Source: Chrysomallon squamiferum
Lineage: Eukaryota; Mollusca; Gastropoda; Neomphalida; Peltospiridae
Assembly: GCA_012295275.1 (NCBI GenBank)
Contig: CM022671.1
Location: forward strand, 16,290,956-16,354,955
Length of the DNA stretch: 64,000 nucleotides
Reading direction: 5' to 3'
The notes beneath the pieces are model-generated. The model was not told the DNA's origin. It ran no database searches and was given only the letters and a program-made list of their open reading frames with translations. The translations under genes were made by a program, and so were the position numbers. This document shows positions 1 to 12,109 of this stretch, one piece after another. Position 1 is the first letter of the stretch. Every line of letters begins with the position of its first letter.

Positions 1-43
1 GTTGTTGTTATTATTAATATTATTATTATTATTATTAGTTATT
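1..43. repeat. (ATT)n trinucleotide tract at window edge
   Basis: Imperfect GTT/ATT repeats run from the first base to about position 43. The array may extend beyond the window. Confidence 0.8.
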
Positions 44-1622
44 TGTTATTTATATTTTTAGTTTGTTAATTTTAAATAAAATTTATTTATGGTCTGAATT
101 ATTTCATTTTTCTTCCCTAATTTCTCATCATACTTCTTCAGTTGCAAAAATTATTTCAAAATGGTAAAAAACTGAAATAGCAGTCAGAAATGTGGAATAA
201 ACAAATTTCCTGTGTTGACAACAATTGTACAGTGATAAGCTCCTGGTGGATGTGGGTTAAACATGATATCTGATAGCCGTGATGTAAATATAGAAGTGGA
301 ATACAAACAGCCTATGTGAGAACCGTTTCTGACCAAAGATTTCATCGAGGTCCAGGTAAAACAAATAAACACAAATAGTAAAAAGAAACTTGTTTTTACT
401 ACTATGAGCAAAAAGTTCTTTTTATCATGCCAAACATTTGTTTTCAAAGGAAATGTTATATGGGTGTCAGCTGTGGGAATAACGGATATTGCAGACATAA
501 ATAGTGAACACTCTGTCTAAACCAGCATCTGTCTAATGTGGATATTTCTATGAACAATGCTGAATGAGTTATGAAAAGAAAGGTTTCATTTCAACATGCT
601 TCAGAAGAATTCTGTCAATGAAAAATTCTTTCAGTTCTGGATAACAACAGCACAAAATGAGTAAGTTATCAATCAGTGAAATAAAAACTCTGATGAGTGA
701 TAACTGTAGTATTTATCCTCTTATTGGCCTTTCTCCAATTCCAGCCACTTCCTCAACACTAAAATATTATTTTCCATTCCAGCTAGTTCCCCATGACTTA
801 TATATTAAAATCCATAGTAATGCTTTCCTCTATACTGGAAATTGCACATATAAAAAAAAAATTGTTTCCTAATGATAATAAAAGGACCCTGTGGAACAGT
901 GCTAGAGAATTTTGTCTCATACCATTCTAACAAACTTCTGTCACTAACCACAGCAGTTTAAACTTCACTGGACTATATTCTGTAATGAAGCTATTTATTT
1001 ATTTTTTTTTTTTTATTGCTGAGTGTCACATTTTACACCTTGGTCTAGCAGAGTCTGAACTGCTGTGTGTGTGGGTACAAAGTATCTCAGGCAGGGACAG
1101 GTTACTGGGGTGTTCCCAAGTTGTAAAGAATCCAGGTGAAAAACAAATATATATATATAAAAATAATAATAATAATAGAATAAATAAAATAGATGTCCAT
1201 GTATGTACCCTCAGAATGATTTTTGAGATAAACTGGATGGATACCAGTTTCAGTTTTGGTTTTCTTACACAGTGGATATGGTAAAAAAAAAAAAACATTG
1301 GTGAAGAGACAGCAGTGCCAAGAACAGTGAATGGTCAATCACTGCAAAATTTATAATTTCAGATAATAAACAGTTACATGTTGCTTGGGAAACCCCCCTG
1401 TTAGCTACTAAAGCATAATCCGTGCCCCTGTGACTGATAATATGACAGTCCACACTGAGAAATGTGTGGCAGGAAGACCCCTGAGAGATAGCAGAAACTC
1501 GGGTGACAGGTTTATTCATGACTGTCTATTGCTTTCATTCACTGTGAATTATTGATGATCATTACAACTCCATAAACACTTGGCTTTCACCCTACAGCAT
1601 TGATTTCTTTTATGTACCGTCA
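44..1622. other. AT-rich single-copy DNA, no gene recognised
   Basis: No repeat array and no recognisable protein. A 104-codon minus frame (184-498) has no similarity I know and starts inside AT-rich DNA. A short T run sits near 1000 and a small (AAT) stretch near 1160. The only candidate I would test is the splice-flanked segment at 605-660, listed separately. Confidence 0.5.
605..660 (+). other. possible small exon (56 nt)
   Basis: An acceptor-like sequence (a TTTCATTTC stretch, then CTTCAG ending at 604) is followed by 56 nt and a consensus donor GTAAGT at 661. One frame is open throughout (KNSVNEKFFQFWITTAQN plus two bases); the other two have stops. Such pseudo-exons are frequent by chance in AT-rich DNA, the base before the donor is A rather than G, and I recognise no protein family. 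Confidence 0.15.
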
Positions 1623-1702
1623 GACTGCAACAATAGGTATACCAGTAACATTGTTAAAACATGACTGTAACAATAGGTATACCAGTAACATTGTTAAAAC
1701 AT
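1623..1702. repeat. 40-bp tandem duplication
   Basis: Two adjacent 40-bp copies (1623-1662 and 1663-1702) differ at one position (C to T). This is a very recent duplication and the intact edge of the degenerate array that follows. Confidence 0.9.
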
Positions 1703-2190
1703 GACTTTTATACACGTGTTTTTTTATCAAAGTGTGATGAGATATGACACACAAACATCTAATCATGAGAAAAAATCAGAAAAAATGAAACTACTTCTTA
1801 CAGAAGATTTTGTGAAAATATGATGTTTATAATTTACAAACAGCTAAATAAGTGAAAAAGAAAAAAAGAAAATCAAACTGGTTTTGTGAAAGTATGAGTT
1901 ATGATTGACAAACACTGAATTATGAAAAAAGAAAGAACATGAAAGTGAATTTCATTGTATTTTTTTTCATGAAAGTATGAGTTATGATTGACAAACATCA
2001 AATTATGAAAAAAGAAAAAACAATGAAAGTGAATTTCATTGTATTTTTTTTTTCATGAAAGTATGATAGTTATAATTTACAAACATTTTATTATTGAAAA
2101 AAAGAAAGAAGCTGATTTTTATACATGTTTTTTGTAATCAAAGTATGACTGGTATAACATAAAAACATCTATTTATAAAAAAAAAAACAT
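1703..2190. repeat. degenerate ~85-bp minisatellite, about 6 units
   Basis: Successive units share the order: T run, CATGAAAGTATGA, a TTATGATTGACAAACAT-like core, then GAAAAAAGAAA. Units around 1880-1960 and 1962-2045 are nearly identical; the outer ones are diverged. No coding potential. Confidence 0.75.
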
Positions 2191-2224
2191 TACTGCAGTT
2201 ATGTAATAACATTAAATTTTCAGG

Positions 2225-2910
2225 TGCTAACATCTGACTTAATTAATAACTGCCTTGCTGAACGCCAGGTCAGGTCCCCACATCATCAACACTGCATCAG
2301 TCGCAGCACCTACAAGATTACCAGGATCGGATGAAATCCTGTAACAATTAACAATGTCCAACAACTCTGACTTCTGACAGTACAATCCTGTTTCTCTTCA
2401 CCATGTTTTTAATTTGCTCAAACTGTCATTCCAGAGCTATTTTTTCTTCAGGGTATGGATATCTTCTTGTCTGACAAGATGGCTGATGAATCTTCTGCTT
2501 GAGAACTTGGCTTTGTTGGAGATGACTCATCTGACTCTGGGAACTCGGATATTGTTGGACAAATGACATTCATCAGGTTGTCTTCCCCTCTGCAAACACT
2601 TTCTTGAGGATTACTTGAAGCAGACCACTCTGGAATTAAAACTAATCTGAACATGGCAGCCACAAACTGCACAACTTTAACAATAAAGAGTCCAGGCTAC
2701 ATTCATCAACTGTGTTGTCAACAAGTGCATTTTTCACATGACAACCGACCCTTTCACATCACCGAACTGTCATAGTGCTGGATTTATTATCAACAATAAC
2801 GAAAGACAAACTTGCAGCGAATAATCCAGGCAATGACTTCGGTATTATTACCGAACTGTTTGCCAATACAGGAGGAGGAATACCAAATTTAGTATGATTT
2901 CATTGCAGTT
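2225..2910. other. complex, less AT-rich island
   Basis: About 690 bp of non-repetitive sequence with clearly higher complexity than its flanks. It contains the minus-strand open frame at 2448-2629. It could be an exon with untranslated sequence, a conserved non-coding element or a decayed retrocopy. Sequence alone does not decide. Confidence 0.35.
2448..2629 (-). other. possible 3'-terminal coding exon
   Basis: On the minus strand an acceptor-like TTAGTTTTAATTCCAG is followed at 2629 by two bases and then 59 codons to a TGA at 2448-2450. The tail is hydrophilic and rich in Ser, Glu and Pro (for example PTISEFPESDESSPTKPSSQ, then an end in DKKISIP), unlike the Phe/Ile/Lys-rich junk translated from the AT-rich flanks. 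An AATAAA-type signal lies on the same strand about 360 bp downstream (complement of 2087-2092). No family recognised; upstream exons are not identified. The same frame stays open upstream to about codon 83, so the acceptor is only a guess. Confidence 0.25.
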
Positions 2911-5225
2911 GATAAAGTTATGAAGCTGCACATTCATCAGTTATAATAATATATGTAATATATTTTTATGGTTTTCATGGCTAATGAAGGACTAATGTTG
3001 TAAATATTCATTTTATTTATCAGTTTTCTAAATACTAAATAGACAAATGTTTTCAAGTATTGTGATATGTTAAATGGTGGGCCACAAATACTCTGCAGAT
3101 AAAACAGAATGAGTTATTATAAGTAAAGGTATGAAGCCAGCATACATATGCAAATATAGTTTTGAAAAAAGTGTTGATATTTGTACTGTTATGTTTCTTT
3201 TTTTCTCAAAGTATCTGCTTTAGCTAACTGAATAAACTGCACTTATTGCATTTATTTAAAGTAATTTTTCATGCTCAGTTATTATATATGAATACATATG
3301 TACATGTACAGACATATTCACAAACAACACACACACATACACACACACAGACAGACATATCTGAAGGAGAAAAAAAAAAAAAAAAATCATTTAATGAATG
3401 TGATTAATTACATACCCTAAAATATCTCTCATAGATGTTTTTACAATTGAGACAAATTGATTTCCTGATAGTCCATAATTCTTTTCACTTTTGAAGTCAG
3501 AGCTACCAGATCTGATTATATGTAACAAGTACAGATGTCTCTGTAATTCACTTTGTAAAGACAGACGGTGTAATTTTAACTCTTTGAAGATTAACCTGTA
3601 CAGTTCAAAAACCCATTTAAGATTTTAATCTCAGTGATTTATAGATACGGCTTGTTTCTTCAACTTTTGGCACAATGAAGAATTATATAATTAGACAGAG
3701 AGAAAAAGAAAACAATATTTTGAATAATGTTAGCAATTTAGCCCGAACAGAACTAGACTTTGTAATTACAATTATATAACATCAGTTTATTTTATTATTA
3801 TTATTTTTTTTTTTTATTATTGCTGTTGTTATCAGACAAGAATGAAATTTGGGAAAATCAATTTCATGTCAAAACAATCAGGTATAAAATAAAATTCTGT
3901 GGGTTTTGTTTTTAGGTTTCTAATAGACAGTTTTGAAACAAAATGTCCATTTAAAGAAAATTTGGTTGTTACAAATGGATGTTATAATGACAGGGTTACA
4001 CAAAATTTCTATGGATATCTCATTAAAACACACACACACACACACACACACTTAAATATTTACTGTTTAAAGAACAAAGTAACTATAATGCTTGTAAATA
4101 TATTCTTCTATTAACATAACAGACACAACAGACACAGAGAATCACTACTGGTATAATAAAATATGAAAAAAAGAAGTTTTATTTCCTCCTGTTATTTTGT
4201 TTTCTTCAAAAAAGTTAATGATTAAAAACAATAATTCTCAAAAACATATTTAAGTATATCTTTAGACAAATCCATCTCTTAGTCATTTACATTAAATCTG
4301 TCAAAAGATTTATATTTAAAAAAATTGAAATTATTTTCTGAATCTGTCAAACAGGAATGTCTATTTCTGGAAATAAATAAAGGATTTTTTTTTTTATTAC
4401 TTAACATATCACATATGAATGGCATAAAACCTAAAATTGAGAAAATGAAAAATGATTATATAAATCTGCGTAGAAGTGCATTCACTGGTAACATTGATAT
4501 ATTCAGACCTTGGCTGTCACTTCAGTTATATGTCATCTGGATGTGTTTGTTTCAGTGACTGGAGATCATAATGGAGTAAGGGCTAGAGCAAATAAATGAA
4601 AGAATATTCATTTGTTAACACCTGCATAGTGGGTTTTGGGGGTTTTTTTCAGATGTTAAATATATGATTGTCTATAAAATAGTAAGAACAAGAAAGATGA
4701 AACTTGTTTACTATACTCAGGGCTACTTTTACTCTTATATTCATCTTTCCACAGGCAGGACAGAACTGTCATTAAACCAGTCACAGAGCACTTTCTGGAA
4801 TGGGAATTAATTGCACGAACTAAATTATTTCCTGTTATTCTCCTGCACTTACCAAAGTGGTGTCCCAGCTGGTACATATAAAACAACTGACGATGGAGAA
4901 AAAAAGTTTTAATACAATTTTTTTGATGTGCAGTTCTATTATTAGTGTGAAAGCTTCTCATGAAAGCTGGTGACATCAGCTGCTGTGAATAAACTGAGTT
5001 ATATCACAGTGCTGTCAGTATATAATAACATGGAGATTGAAATACCAGCAGCACTATAAGATATAACTGATTATGTCTACTTCTGTGACAGGATGTCGGT
5101 TTAAAAAAAGAAATCTGCAAGATTTCTCTGTCTGAACCAATTATTATGCTGACTCTTCACTTGACATTTTCTATTACAGACTAACAGCTCAATAATTCAT
5201 GTGAATTTTATTTTTTATTTCCATA
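2911..5225. other. AT-rich DNA with small microsatellites
   Basis: Contains (CA)n at about 3326-3349, an A run at 3370-3387, a pure (AC)n tract at 4027-4051 and T runs near 3800 and 4387. Around 4700-4970 the sequence is somewhat more complex, with a 106-codon minus frame (4656-4976). That frame is interrupted by a consensus donor (CTTTG then GTAAGT on the minus strand), but I could not form a convincing exon from it. Confidence 0.5.
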
Positions 5226-5360
5226 ATAAATAAATAAACAAACAAACAAACAAACAAACAAACAAATAAATAAATAGTATCACTATGTTAATTCATTAAA
5301 TAAAATAGTTAAATAAATAGTATCACTATGTTAGTTAATTAAATAAAATAAATAAATAAA
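5226..5360. repeat. (AAAC)n/(AAAT)n tetranucleotide tract with flanking duplication
   Basis: AAAT units pass into about eight AAAC units and back to AAAT (5226-5277). A short segment containing TAGTATCACTATGTTA is then repeated twice, followed by more AAAT units. Confidence 0.85.
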
Positions 5361-7170
5361 TTTGGGGTGCCCAAGATGTAGCAAGAATTCAAATTATTTA
5401 TCAATACTGATCAAACATGAACTTGGAAATAAATGGTTAATATTCAAAAGTTTCATTAACTTCTAATCCATAATAGTAATAGCTATATTTTACTATGACA
5501 GAACATAAACATACATTTATATCCTAATAAAAACACAAGCTGATAAACAGATATAAAACTCTAACAAACAAGTTACCATGATTTAAGATACTGCATTACT
5601 AACACTAAACATACACCCATAAAGACAAGTTTACACATACACAAACTGACACAGATAAAGCTGAAATGTCTATGAATGTTTTTTTGCATCTGTTATTCTT
5701 TTACATACCCATAACTTAATCTTTATAAAATCCTGCAGTTATTATAACCTGAATATAAACTTCTGTTTTTTGGATTCAGTCAGGGAATTAGCATTGTTAC
5801 ATTAGATAACTAGTTCAAAGATTCTTATTTATTGTGGGCATAGCCTGAGTATCCATCAAAAATCTTTCTCCAAGACAAACCTATGTATGGTCTAACATCT
5901 TTCTTGCCTAAATGTACTATATTCTTATGTAGCATCACATTGTCACCATTTTTTATTTAAACCAAAAGTGGGAGACATGGGCCATTTCCAAATCACAGCA
6001 ACCCACACCTTTCTTCTAATACCCATCAATAATAGCTTCACCTGTATTGTTCAGCTATAATACAATTAATACAATATGATTGTATTATCTTATTAACTTA
6101 GTTTCTAGATATATTTCTCGGGAATATAACCAGCATATTGTCTCCGTTTCTAATGGACAAATTGATTGTGTTAACCTTCTTTTTTCACAAGTATATAATT
6201 ATAGAGTAAAAGCAATGTCTGTGTGTATTTTGCTTGTATGGATTCTTGTTTACACTAAATTTGCTGTGTATATTTCTAAGTAAGTGCCCATCATAATGAA
6301 ATCAGCTTACTTTAGCTATAATGAATGCCAATAAAACAGAATCATACTATCTTGTGTTGGTAAATTATGCAATCAATAACTCTCTGAAGGAGATAAATCA
6401 GTGAGAATTGAAAGCCTGGTATGATAATGCTACGTTAGAATGATGTATGTATTTTTCCACCATTTGATTATATTTTGATGAAAATTAACCTGGTTTGACA
6501 GCCGCATCAATACAGGATGAACAGACAATGGGGTGCTGATTACCTGTAGGTGACAGTGTAACTACAGGTTGTGAGACCAGACATTGATCACAGCCAACAC
6601 CAACCAGTACTGGTAATTACAACTTGAGACAAACTGATTTTTATATTTAAATTTCATATTTATGTGGACAAATAACAAATCTGTTGTATAGTTGTTATAA
6701 TCTGTATTTCGTATTTTATAAGATTATAATTCCATTCTCATGTTAATATATTATGTTATATTTTTGTCAACAGATAATGAGTTCTCATAAAAAAAAAAAG
6801 TTTTATATTAAAATTTCATACTTTTTTTCAACAACCAATGTATTCTCACATAAAACTACCTGTAATATTTTTTAATCCATATTTCATAATGTTGTGGGCA
6901 AATGATGTTTCTCATACAAATCTACTGTAAAATGGTTATGTCTGTATTCATATTTAAAAAATAATAATAATAATAATAACAATGAAAAAGAAAGAAACCT
7001 CTATTTCATTTTTAATATATTCTTACAAAAACTGATAATTTAATCAATAATCTAACAACATTATTACACAATGACCTTTTTTTTTTTTTTTTTTTTTTTC
7101 ATTTGTCTGAACAAAGATTGCAATTTTGCTTATTAATCTGCCATCATGGTAATTTATTTAATTTCTCTCG
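5361..7170. other. AT-rich DNA, no gene recognised
   Basis: Mostly low complexity. The segment near 5830-6060 and a shorter one at 6490-6620 are more complex but carry no recognisable motif. A pseudo-exon with a good acceptor (TTCTTTTTTCACAAG) and a donor GTAAGT lies at 6191-6279; its frame is hydrophobic and AT-driven. An (AAT)n stretch is near 6960 and a T run of about 20 near 7080-7100. Confidence 0.45.
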
Positions 7171-7377
7171 ATGGAGAATATTAAAAGATGTACATACCCT
7201 CATGTAAGACAGAATGAAGATGATCAGCTGGTATTTCCCAGAGACATACAGAGTCAACACAACCAAAGAAACAGGACAGTAATCAATCTGGACTTGTCTG
7301 CACCATCAAAGTACAGACTGATACACAACACCTGCTTGTGCAATACGAGTCATAGAATGTATCAGCATCTGTGTTGA
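7171..7377 (+). other. short ATG-initiated open frame, unknown
   Basis: 68 codons from ATG to TGA with a polar, charged composition (it begins MENIKRCTYPHVRQNEDDQL and ends in SHRMYQHLC). It stands out from the surrounding AT-rich DNA, where translations are mostly Phe/Leu/Ile/Lys. The start context is weak at -3 but has G at +4. No promoter, splice partner or known family is visible. It may be a small exon, a conserved element or chance. Confidence 0.15.
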
Positions 7378-7924
7378 ATATTAATTTTATTAAACCAGTG
7401 GTCATAAATAATTTAATATGTCATTTCAAAATTAGCTACACTTTTATGAAGAAACTTTTAATTTAACAATAGAAAAAGGAAGATTAAAATAATAAAAATG
7501 TTAATGAGTTCAGAATATATAAATTACAAATTCAAAGGATTAATGCATTGAGCATAGCATAATTAATTTCAAATTGAATTCATATGTAACTATTTCATGA
7601 TTAATTATTGTTATAGCAGGTTAAATAAACATAAAAATTAAATAATCCATTCATTGATGTATTAAAAAAATATTTGTTTTCTTCATTTCATTTATTAAAT
7701 GACATATTTCTAATTGCATTTATATTGACAAAAAGAAGAATTTAACTAATTAATGCATATAATTAATTTATAAAATAAAATATTTAAAAATTTCATAAAT
7801 ATTCATTTTAAAAATTCTTTCTGATAAATTCTTGTATGAAATTATTTCTATTCAAATATATAAAGTATAATGAACACTGGTTTAGATAAATTATCACAAA
7901 CAATGTAAAATATAATGAATAGTG
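7378..7924. other. very AT-rich spacer
   Basis: Extremely AT-rich sequence with many TAAT/ATTTA words and no open frame, repeat array or motif that I can support. Confidence 0.6.
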
Positions 7925-8770
7925 AGTGGTTCATATAAAGACTGGTAAACAAACCATCACAGTGACTGGTTCATAACTTTGCAATTGAGACTGGTTCACT
8001 TAACAAGACTGGTTCATGGAACATTACTATGAAAACTATCTAATGTAACAGGTAAGATTTCCAAGTAACAATGAAAATTAGTTCATGTAACATTATCACA
8101 AAGACTTTTCATGTTACACTATGATGAAGACTGAGAAATGTAATATTATTATAAAGACTGGTTCATATAACACTCATAAAGACTGGTTCATGTAACCCTA
8201 TCATAAAGACTGGTTCATGTAACCCTATCATAAAGACTGGTTCATGTAACCCTATCATAAAGACTGGTTCATGTAACCCTATCATACAGACTGGTTCATG
8301 TAACCCTATAATAAAGACTGGTTCATGTAACCCTATCATAAAGACTGGTTCATGTAACATCATAAAAACTGGTTCATGTAACATTATAAATACTGGTTCA
8401 TGTAACACTATCATAAAGACTGGTTCATGTAACATTATCCATAATGCCTGGTTCATGTAACATTATCATAAAAAGTGGTTCATGTACCACTATCATAAAG
8501 ACTAGTTCATGTAACATCATAAAAACTGGTTCATATATCATTATCATAAAGGCTGGTTCATGTTACACTACAATGAAGACTGATATATATAACATCATCA
8601 TTAAAAACTGATTCATGCAAAATTATAATAAAGACCGATTCATATAACATTGTCATTAAATCCGGGCCATATTACACTATCATCAACTCTGAATTCATGC
8701 AGAATCATCATAACGAGTGGTTCATATATCATAAAGACTGGTTTACATAACACCGTAATAAAGTCTGCCT
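7925..8770. repeat. 27-bp minisatellite with degenerate flanks
   Basis: The homogeneous core at about 8160-8460 repeats every 27 bp (GACTGGTTCATGTAAC plus a CCTATCATAAA spacer; copies begin at 8185, 8212, 8239 and on). Increasingly diverged copies extend to about 7925 and 8770. Because 27 is a multiple of three, one minus frame stays open (8163-8456) and reads as a nine-residue repeat (LHEPVFMIG). That frame has no independent sign of being a gene. Confidence 0.9.
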
Positions 8771-8871
8771 TAACACTGACGTGAAAACTGGATTACATAA
8801 CAAATCAGCGACAAGCTGAGGACAGAAAGCAAAGAGAGACAGACACAGCAATGACAGCTGCTGAGTCTGTC

Positions 8872-8955
8872 CTCACAAAGGACTGTTCTGTTCTCACAAA
8901 GGACCACTCTACCCTCACAAAGGACTGCTCCATCCTCACAAAGCACCACTGTCAC
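8872..8955. repeat. 21-bp tandem repeat, four copies
   Basis: Four consecutive 21-bp units beginning CTCACAAAG (8872, 8893, 8914, 8935) with variable second halves. The sequence is GC-richer than the flanks. The minus frame over it (8770-9015) reads a 7-residue repeat containing VLCE and is probably a by-product. Confidence 0.9.
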
Positions 8956-9099
8956 TGGGAACAGCCTGCAGCTCCACATCACAGCAAGGCTAGAGCAGTA
9001 ACCTGGTGAGGACAATCAGGGGCACTTAACCTGGGGCACTCATCACTTTTGTAATCACGCAGTACATGCTAGTGGTGACGGAACGAGTATTCAAAACAT

Positions 9100-9350
9100 C
9101 ACTGAATGTTAGCTGACTGATACACTGCAAAGTGATATACATGCGTGTAAATTTATTGAACATTGACTGATTGATCTTTTGCAGAATTATTCCATATCAG
9201 GAATATCAACTGATTGATCTATTTCTATCATATTTATTTTAATATCAACTGGTTGATATTTTGCAATTGATATAAGCATATAAATGTATTAAATATCAAC
9301 TTGTTAATACATTTTTATCAATATAACTATGTATATGTATTGAATATTAT
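9100..9350. repeat. degenerate ~65-bp repeat (ATATCAACTGATTGAT family)
   Basis: Three to four diverged copies of a segment containing ATATCAACTGATTGATCT followed by a T-rich stretch and a TATAAGCATATAAATGTATT-like portion. Confidence 0.55.
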
Positions 9351-9472
9351 AGAATATGCAACTGCAGCCTATGAAGAATATAATTAATTAAAGTTTTACT
9401 GAAATAAATCATTAAACTCAACCGAATAAATATATTGTTCAATATTCAAAGTTTACACATACACACATACAG

Positions 9473-9475
<3 letters not shown>

Positions 9476-9556
<81 letters not shown>
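9476..9556. repeat. (AG)n microsatellite, ~40 repeats
   Basis: An uninterrupted AG/GA dinucleotide run of about 80 bp. The long Ser-Leu minus frame here is an artefact of the repeat. Confidence 0.98.
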
Positions 9557-9559
<3 letters not shown>

Positions 9560-9933
9560 CGTTGTTTTAATTAAACATATATAGAAAAAAACACTGTATG
9601 AAATATCAATGTACTGATTATAAGGCAAATATGTAACATTAATCCAGAGCAGAAATAAACTGTAATATTAATTTATACATATAAAACAAAAGAAAAACCT
9701 ACTTGAATTAAATTCCCATTGTTATTAGTTTCATCTGCATTAAGTTCTCCAGAGATAAGAATATTTAGTATTCCAGCCAGTGTGCTGTTTTTACAAACCG
9801 CTGATTAGAAGAGGGAATTGCTTCTCCTCTATCCATGCAATTGATCTTCAGCTTAGCACATCTTGGATGAATTCTTTTAAGCAATGAATGATGACATTGC
9901 ACTTCAGATTTCCAATATGATTTTTAAACAGAC

Positions 9934-9939
<6 letters not shown>

Positions 9940-9986
<47 letters not shown>

Positions 9987-10021
9987 GAACATATTTCTGA
10001 GTTGTTAATTTTTTTCTTAAT

Positions 10022-10057
<36 letters not shown>
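9940..10057. repeat. A44 and T34 runs facing each other
   Basis: A run of 44 A (9940-9983) is separated by 40 bp from a run of 34 T (10024-10057). On one strand this forms a potential hairpin of more than 30 bp. It may reflect two poly(A)-tailed insertions in opposite orientation, but no retroposon body is recognisable on either side. Confidence 0.9.
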
Positions 10058-10064
<7 letters not shown>

Positions 10065-10379
10065 TTAGTTTTATATTTTTACCAATGGACATAAAGTAAA
10101 TGACTAAAGTATAATTTACGTTTCTGGAGAGGAAATTACAACAGAAAAGAAAATAATGAAGATTGACATCCAGGCTAAAACCTGTGTATTTCTGGCTTCC
10201 CAAACTAAATACTCTGCTTTGTTACTTAATGACTGTTTCAACAAACTGAGCAAAATGCCAACTGATTTACTTGCTAAAATCCCCATTGTAAAGGCTAATG
10301 CTTGCATAAAAACATGATAGAATTTAATTTGAAAAAATAAAAAAAAAAAAAAAATAAAAAAACTATAATAATAAAACAC

Positions 10380-10710
10380 CACATTTTCCCATTCATACTG
10401 GCTGATAATGATGATAGCTTGGGGAAAAGTTGTGGGCTGAAAGTTAGTGTGGAAAAACCCAAGTAATTAATGTAATCTTCTGCTTTCCACTGCTTACTTG
10501 GTTCAGGAAATCAGATTTGTTTCTACGGCATACAGCTCCAAGTCAGCAATTTTCAGCATTTAACTGCCATTAAGATAATAATGGACACACCGTATTTAAA
10601 ACCACCTGATTACATTCATTTTCATTTCACAGATTAATTCTCCTCAAACAGGTCACCTGAGAAACAAATTAAATTAATGACCACTGGCTGAGAGCAGCCC
10701 CAACCTTAAT
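10380..10710. other. complex island, possible conserved element
   Basis: About 330 bp of non-repetitive sequence rich in homeodomain-type TAAT cores and mixed-composition words, ended by a short (TC)n stretch near 10721 and an A run at 10754. No open frame of note. Candidate conserved non-coding element by appearance only. Confidence 0.25.
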
Positions 10711-10970
10711 TACTCTCTCTCTCTCTCTCATAATGAAAAGACTTTTAAATGAGAAAAAAAAAAAAAAAAAAAAAAAAAGGAAAGAAAAATATTCAATAGA
10801 CTGTCACTTAATCTATGACACTGGGGCTGACAGGGAGAAATATGCGGTATTTTAAATATTTTTAAAAGAACCGTGTCATGAATGATGATGATTCAACACA
10901 TCTGGGAATGAATTAATATTCGACACCGCTAACATTTTCACATTTAAAATTTATAACATCCCCAAAAATA

Positions 10971-11032
10971 TGGGATTCAGATGAATATTTTTAGTTATTT
11001 TTGGGATTCAGATGAATATTTTTAGTTATTTT
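10971..11032. repeat. 31-bp tandem duplication
   Basis: Two identical adjacent 31-bp copies starting TGGGATTCAGATGAATATTT (10971-11001 and 11002-11032). Identity implies recent origin. Confidence 0.93.
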
Positions 11033-11149
11033 TCTCTTTGTTTTTCTTTCGGTGTTTATTTTAAATTAAATTTATTTAATGACAAAATACACGTTTAGAT
11101 GTCAAAATGTAGAGAATTTCTTTAGTTGTTTTCTCTTTTTCTTAATTTT

Positions 11150-11236
11150 TATTTATTTATTTATTATTATTTTTTTTTTTTATTACTTTTATTATTATTA
11201 TTATTATTATTATTTTTTTTTTTTTTTTTTTTTTTT
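11150..11236. repeat. (TTA)n and poly(T) tract
   Basis: ATTT units, a T run, about nine TTA/ATT repeats, then a T run of about 20. Confidence 0.9.
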
Positions 11237-11629
11237 ATATTGACAATAAGCCATTTTATCAGCCCTGAGATCTGGTGAAGTGTTTTAGTTATTTTTGTCT
11301 GGCTTTCTCTTTCCTTTTTTTGCATAATGACAATATGACATTTCAACACTTAGATCTGTAACCTATATATGACAATATCTATAGAGAGGAAAGCACACAT
11401 TACAATCACTTGTAATGGTTGGAACAGGAAACAACATAATGGGTGCACTGTTGACTATTTATCCAGCTTGAGTCTGGAGTTTCATAGCATTCTGTTCTCA
11501 AACTGAACCAGGCAGTGATTTGGTTTTTGAAGAAGTCTGAAAGTATTAATCTATTGCTTTCTGGCTTTTGTTGCTGACTTTAACTTTGGTTAAAACATTA
11601 GATTATTGTTCTTAATATTTTTATTATTG

Positions 11630-12106
11630 AATATCTAGAATATATATGCTTCATCTTAACAATATTGTTATGTAGATAATATTCATCATTTTATATATAT
11701 TATTTAGACTGTGTATGCAGTTAATATGTAGAAGATGGTTCAGAATAAATATACTTCATTTTAATAATATTGTTATATAGGTGATATAGAGAATGTTTCA
11801 TTTCAACAATACTGTTATGCAGAAGATGTGTAGGATATGTTTCATTTTTAACAATATTTATACAGAAGATGTACAAAATATGTTTCATTTAAACAATATT
11901 TTTATATAGGTGAGTTACAGAGCATGCTTCGTTTTAACAATATTGTCAGGCAGAAGATGTATGGATAATACAGTTAGGCAGAAGATCTGTAGAGCAGAAA
12001 TGCTTCATTTTAACAACATTACGTGTAAGATGCATGGCGCATACATTTTAACAGTGTTGTTATATGTGCTCCGTACAGAGTAAATATGCTTCGTTTTATC
12101 AATTTC
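11630..12106. repeat. degenerate ~43-bp minisatellite, about 9 units
   Basis: Units share the order ATATGCTTCATTTTAACAAT, ATTGTTAT, then GCAGAAGATGTA. Copies are substantially diverged, so the array is older than the homogeneous 49-bp array at 26.4 kb. Confidence 0.8.
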
Positions 12107-12109
12107 TTT

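Noticed and set aside
4656-4976. 106-codon minus frame as an exon
   Set aside because: A consensus donor interrupts the frame, the remaining exon would be about 35 nt, and no protein similarity is recognised.
6191-6279. Exon with good acceptor and GTAAGT donor encoding a hydrophobic segment
   Set aside because: The hydrophobicity follows from AT-rich composition, and such pairs of sites are expected by chance; no other support.
9940-10057. Long A and T runs as retrotransposon tails
   Set aside because: No reverse-transcriptase-like frame, target-site duplication or SINE body could be seen next to either run.
10116-10382. 88-codon minus frame with an apparent membrane-like segment
   Set aside because: It starts in a poly(T/A) region and has no splice sites or known similarity. 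The hydrophobic content matches translated T-rich DNA.
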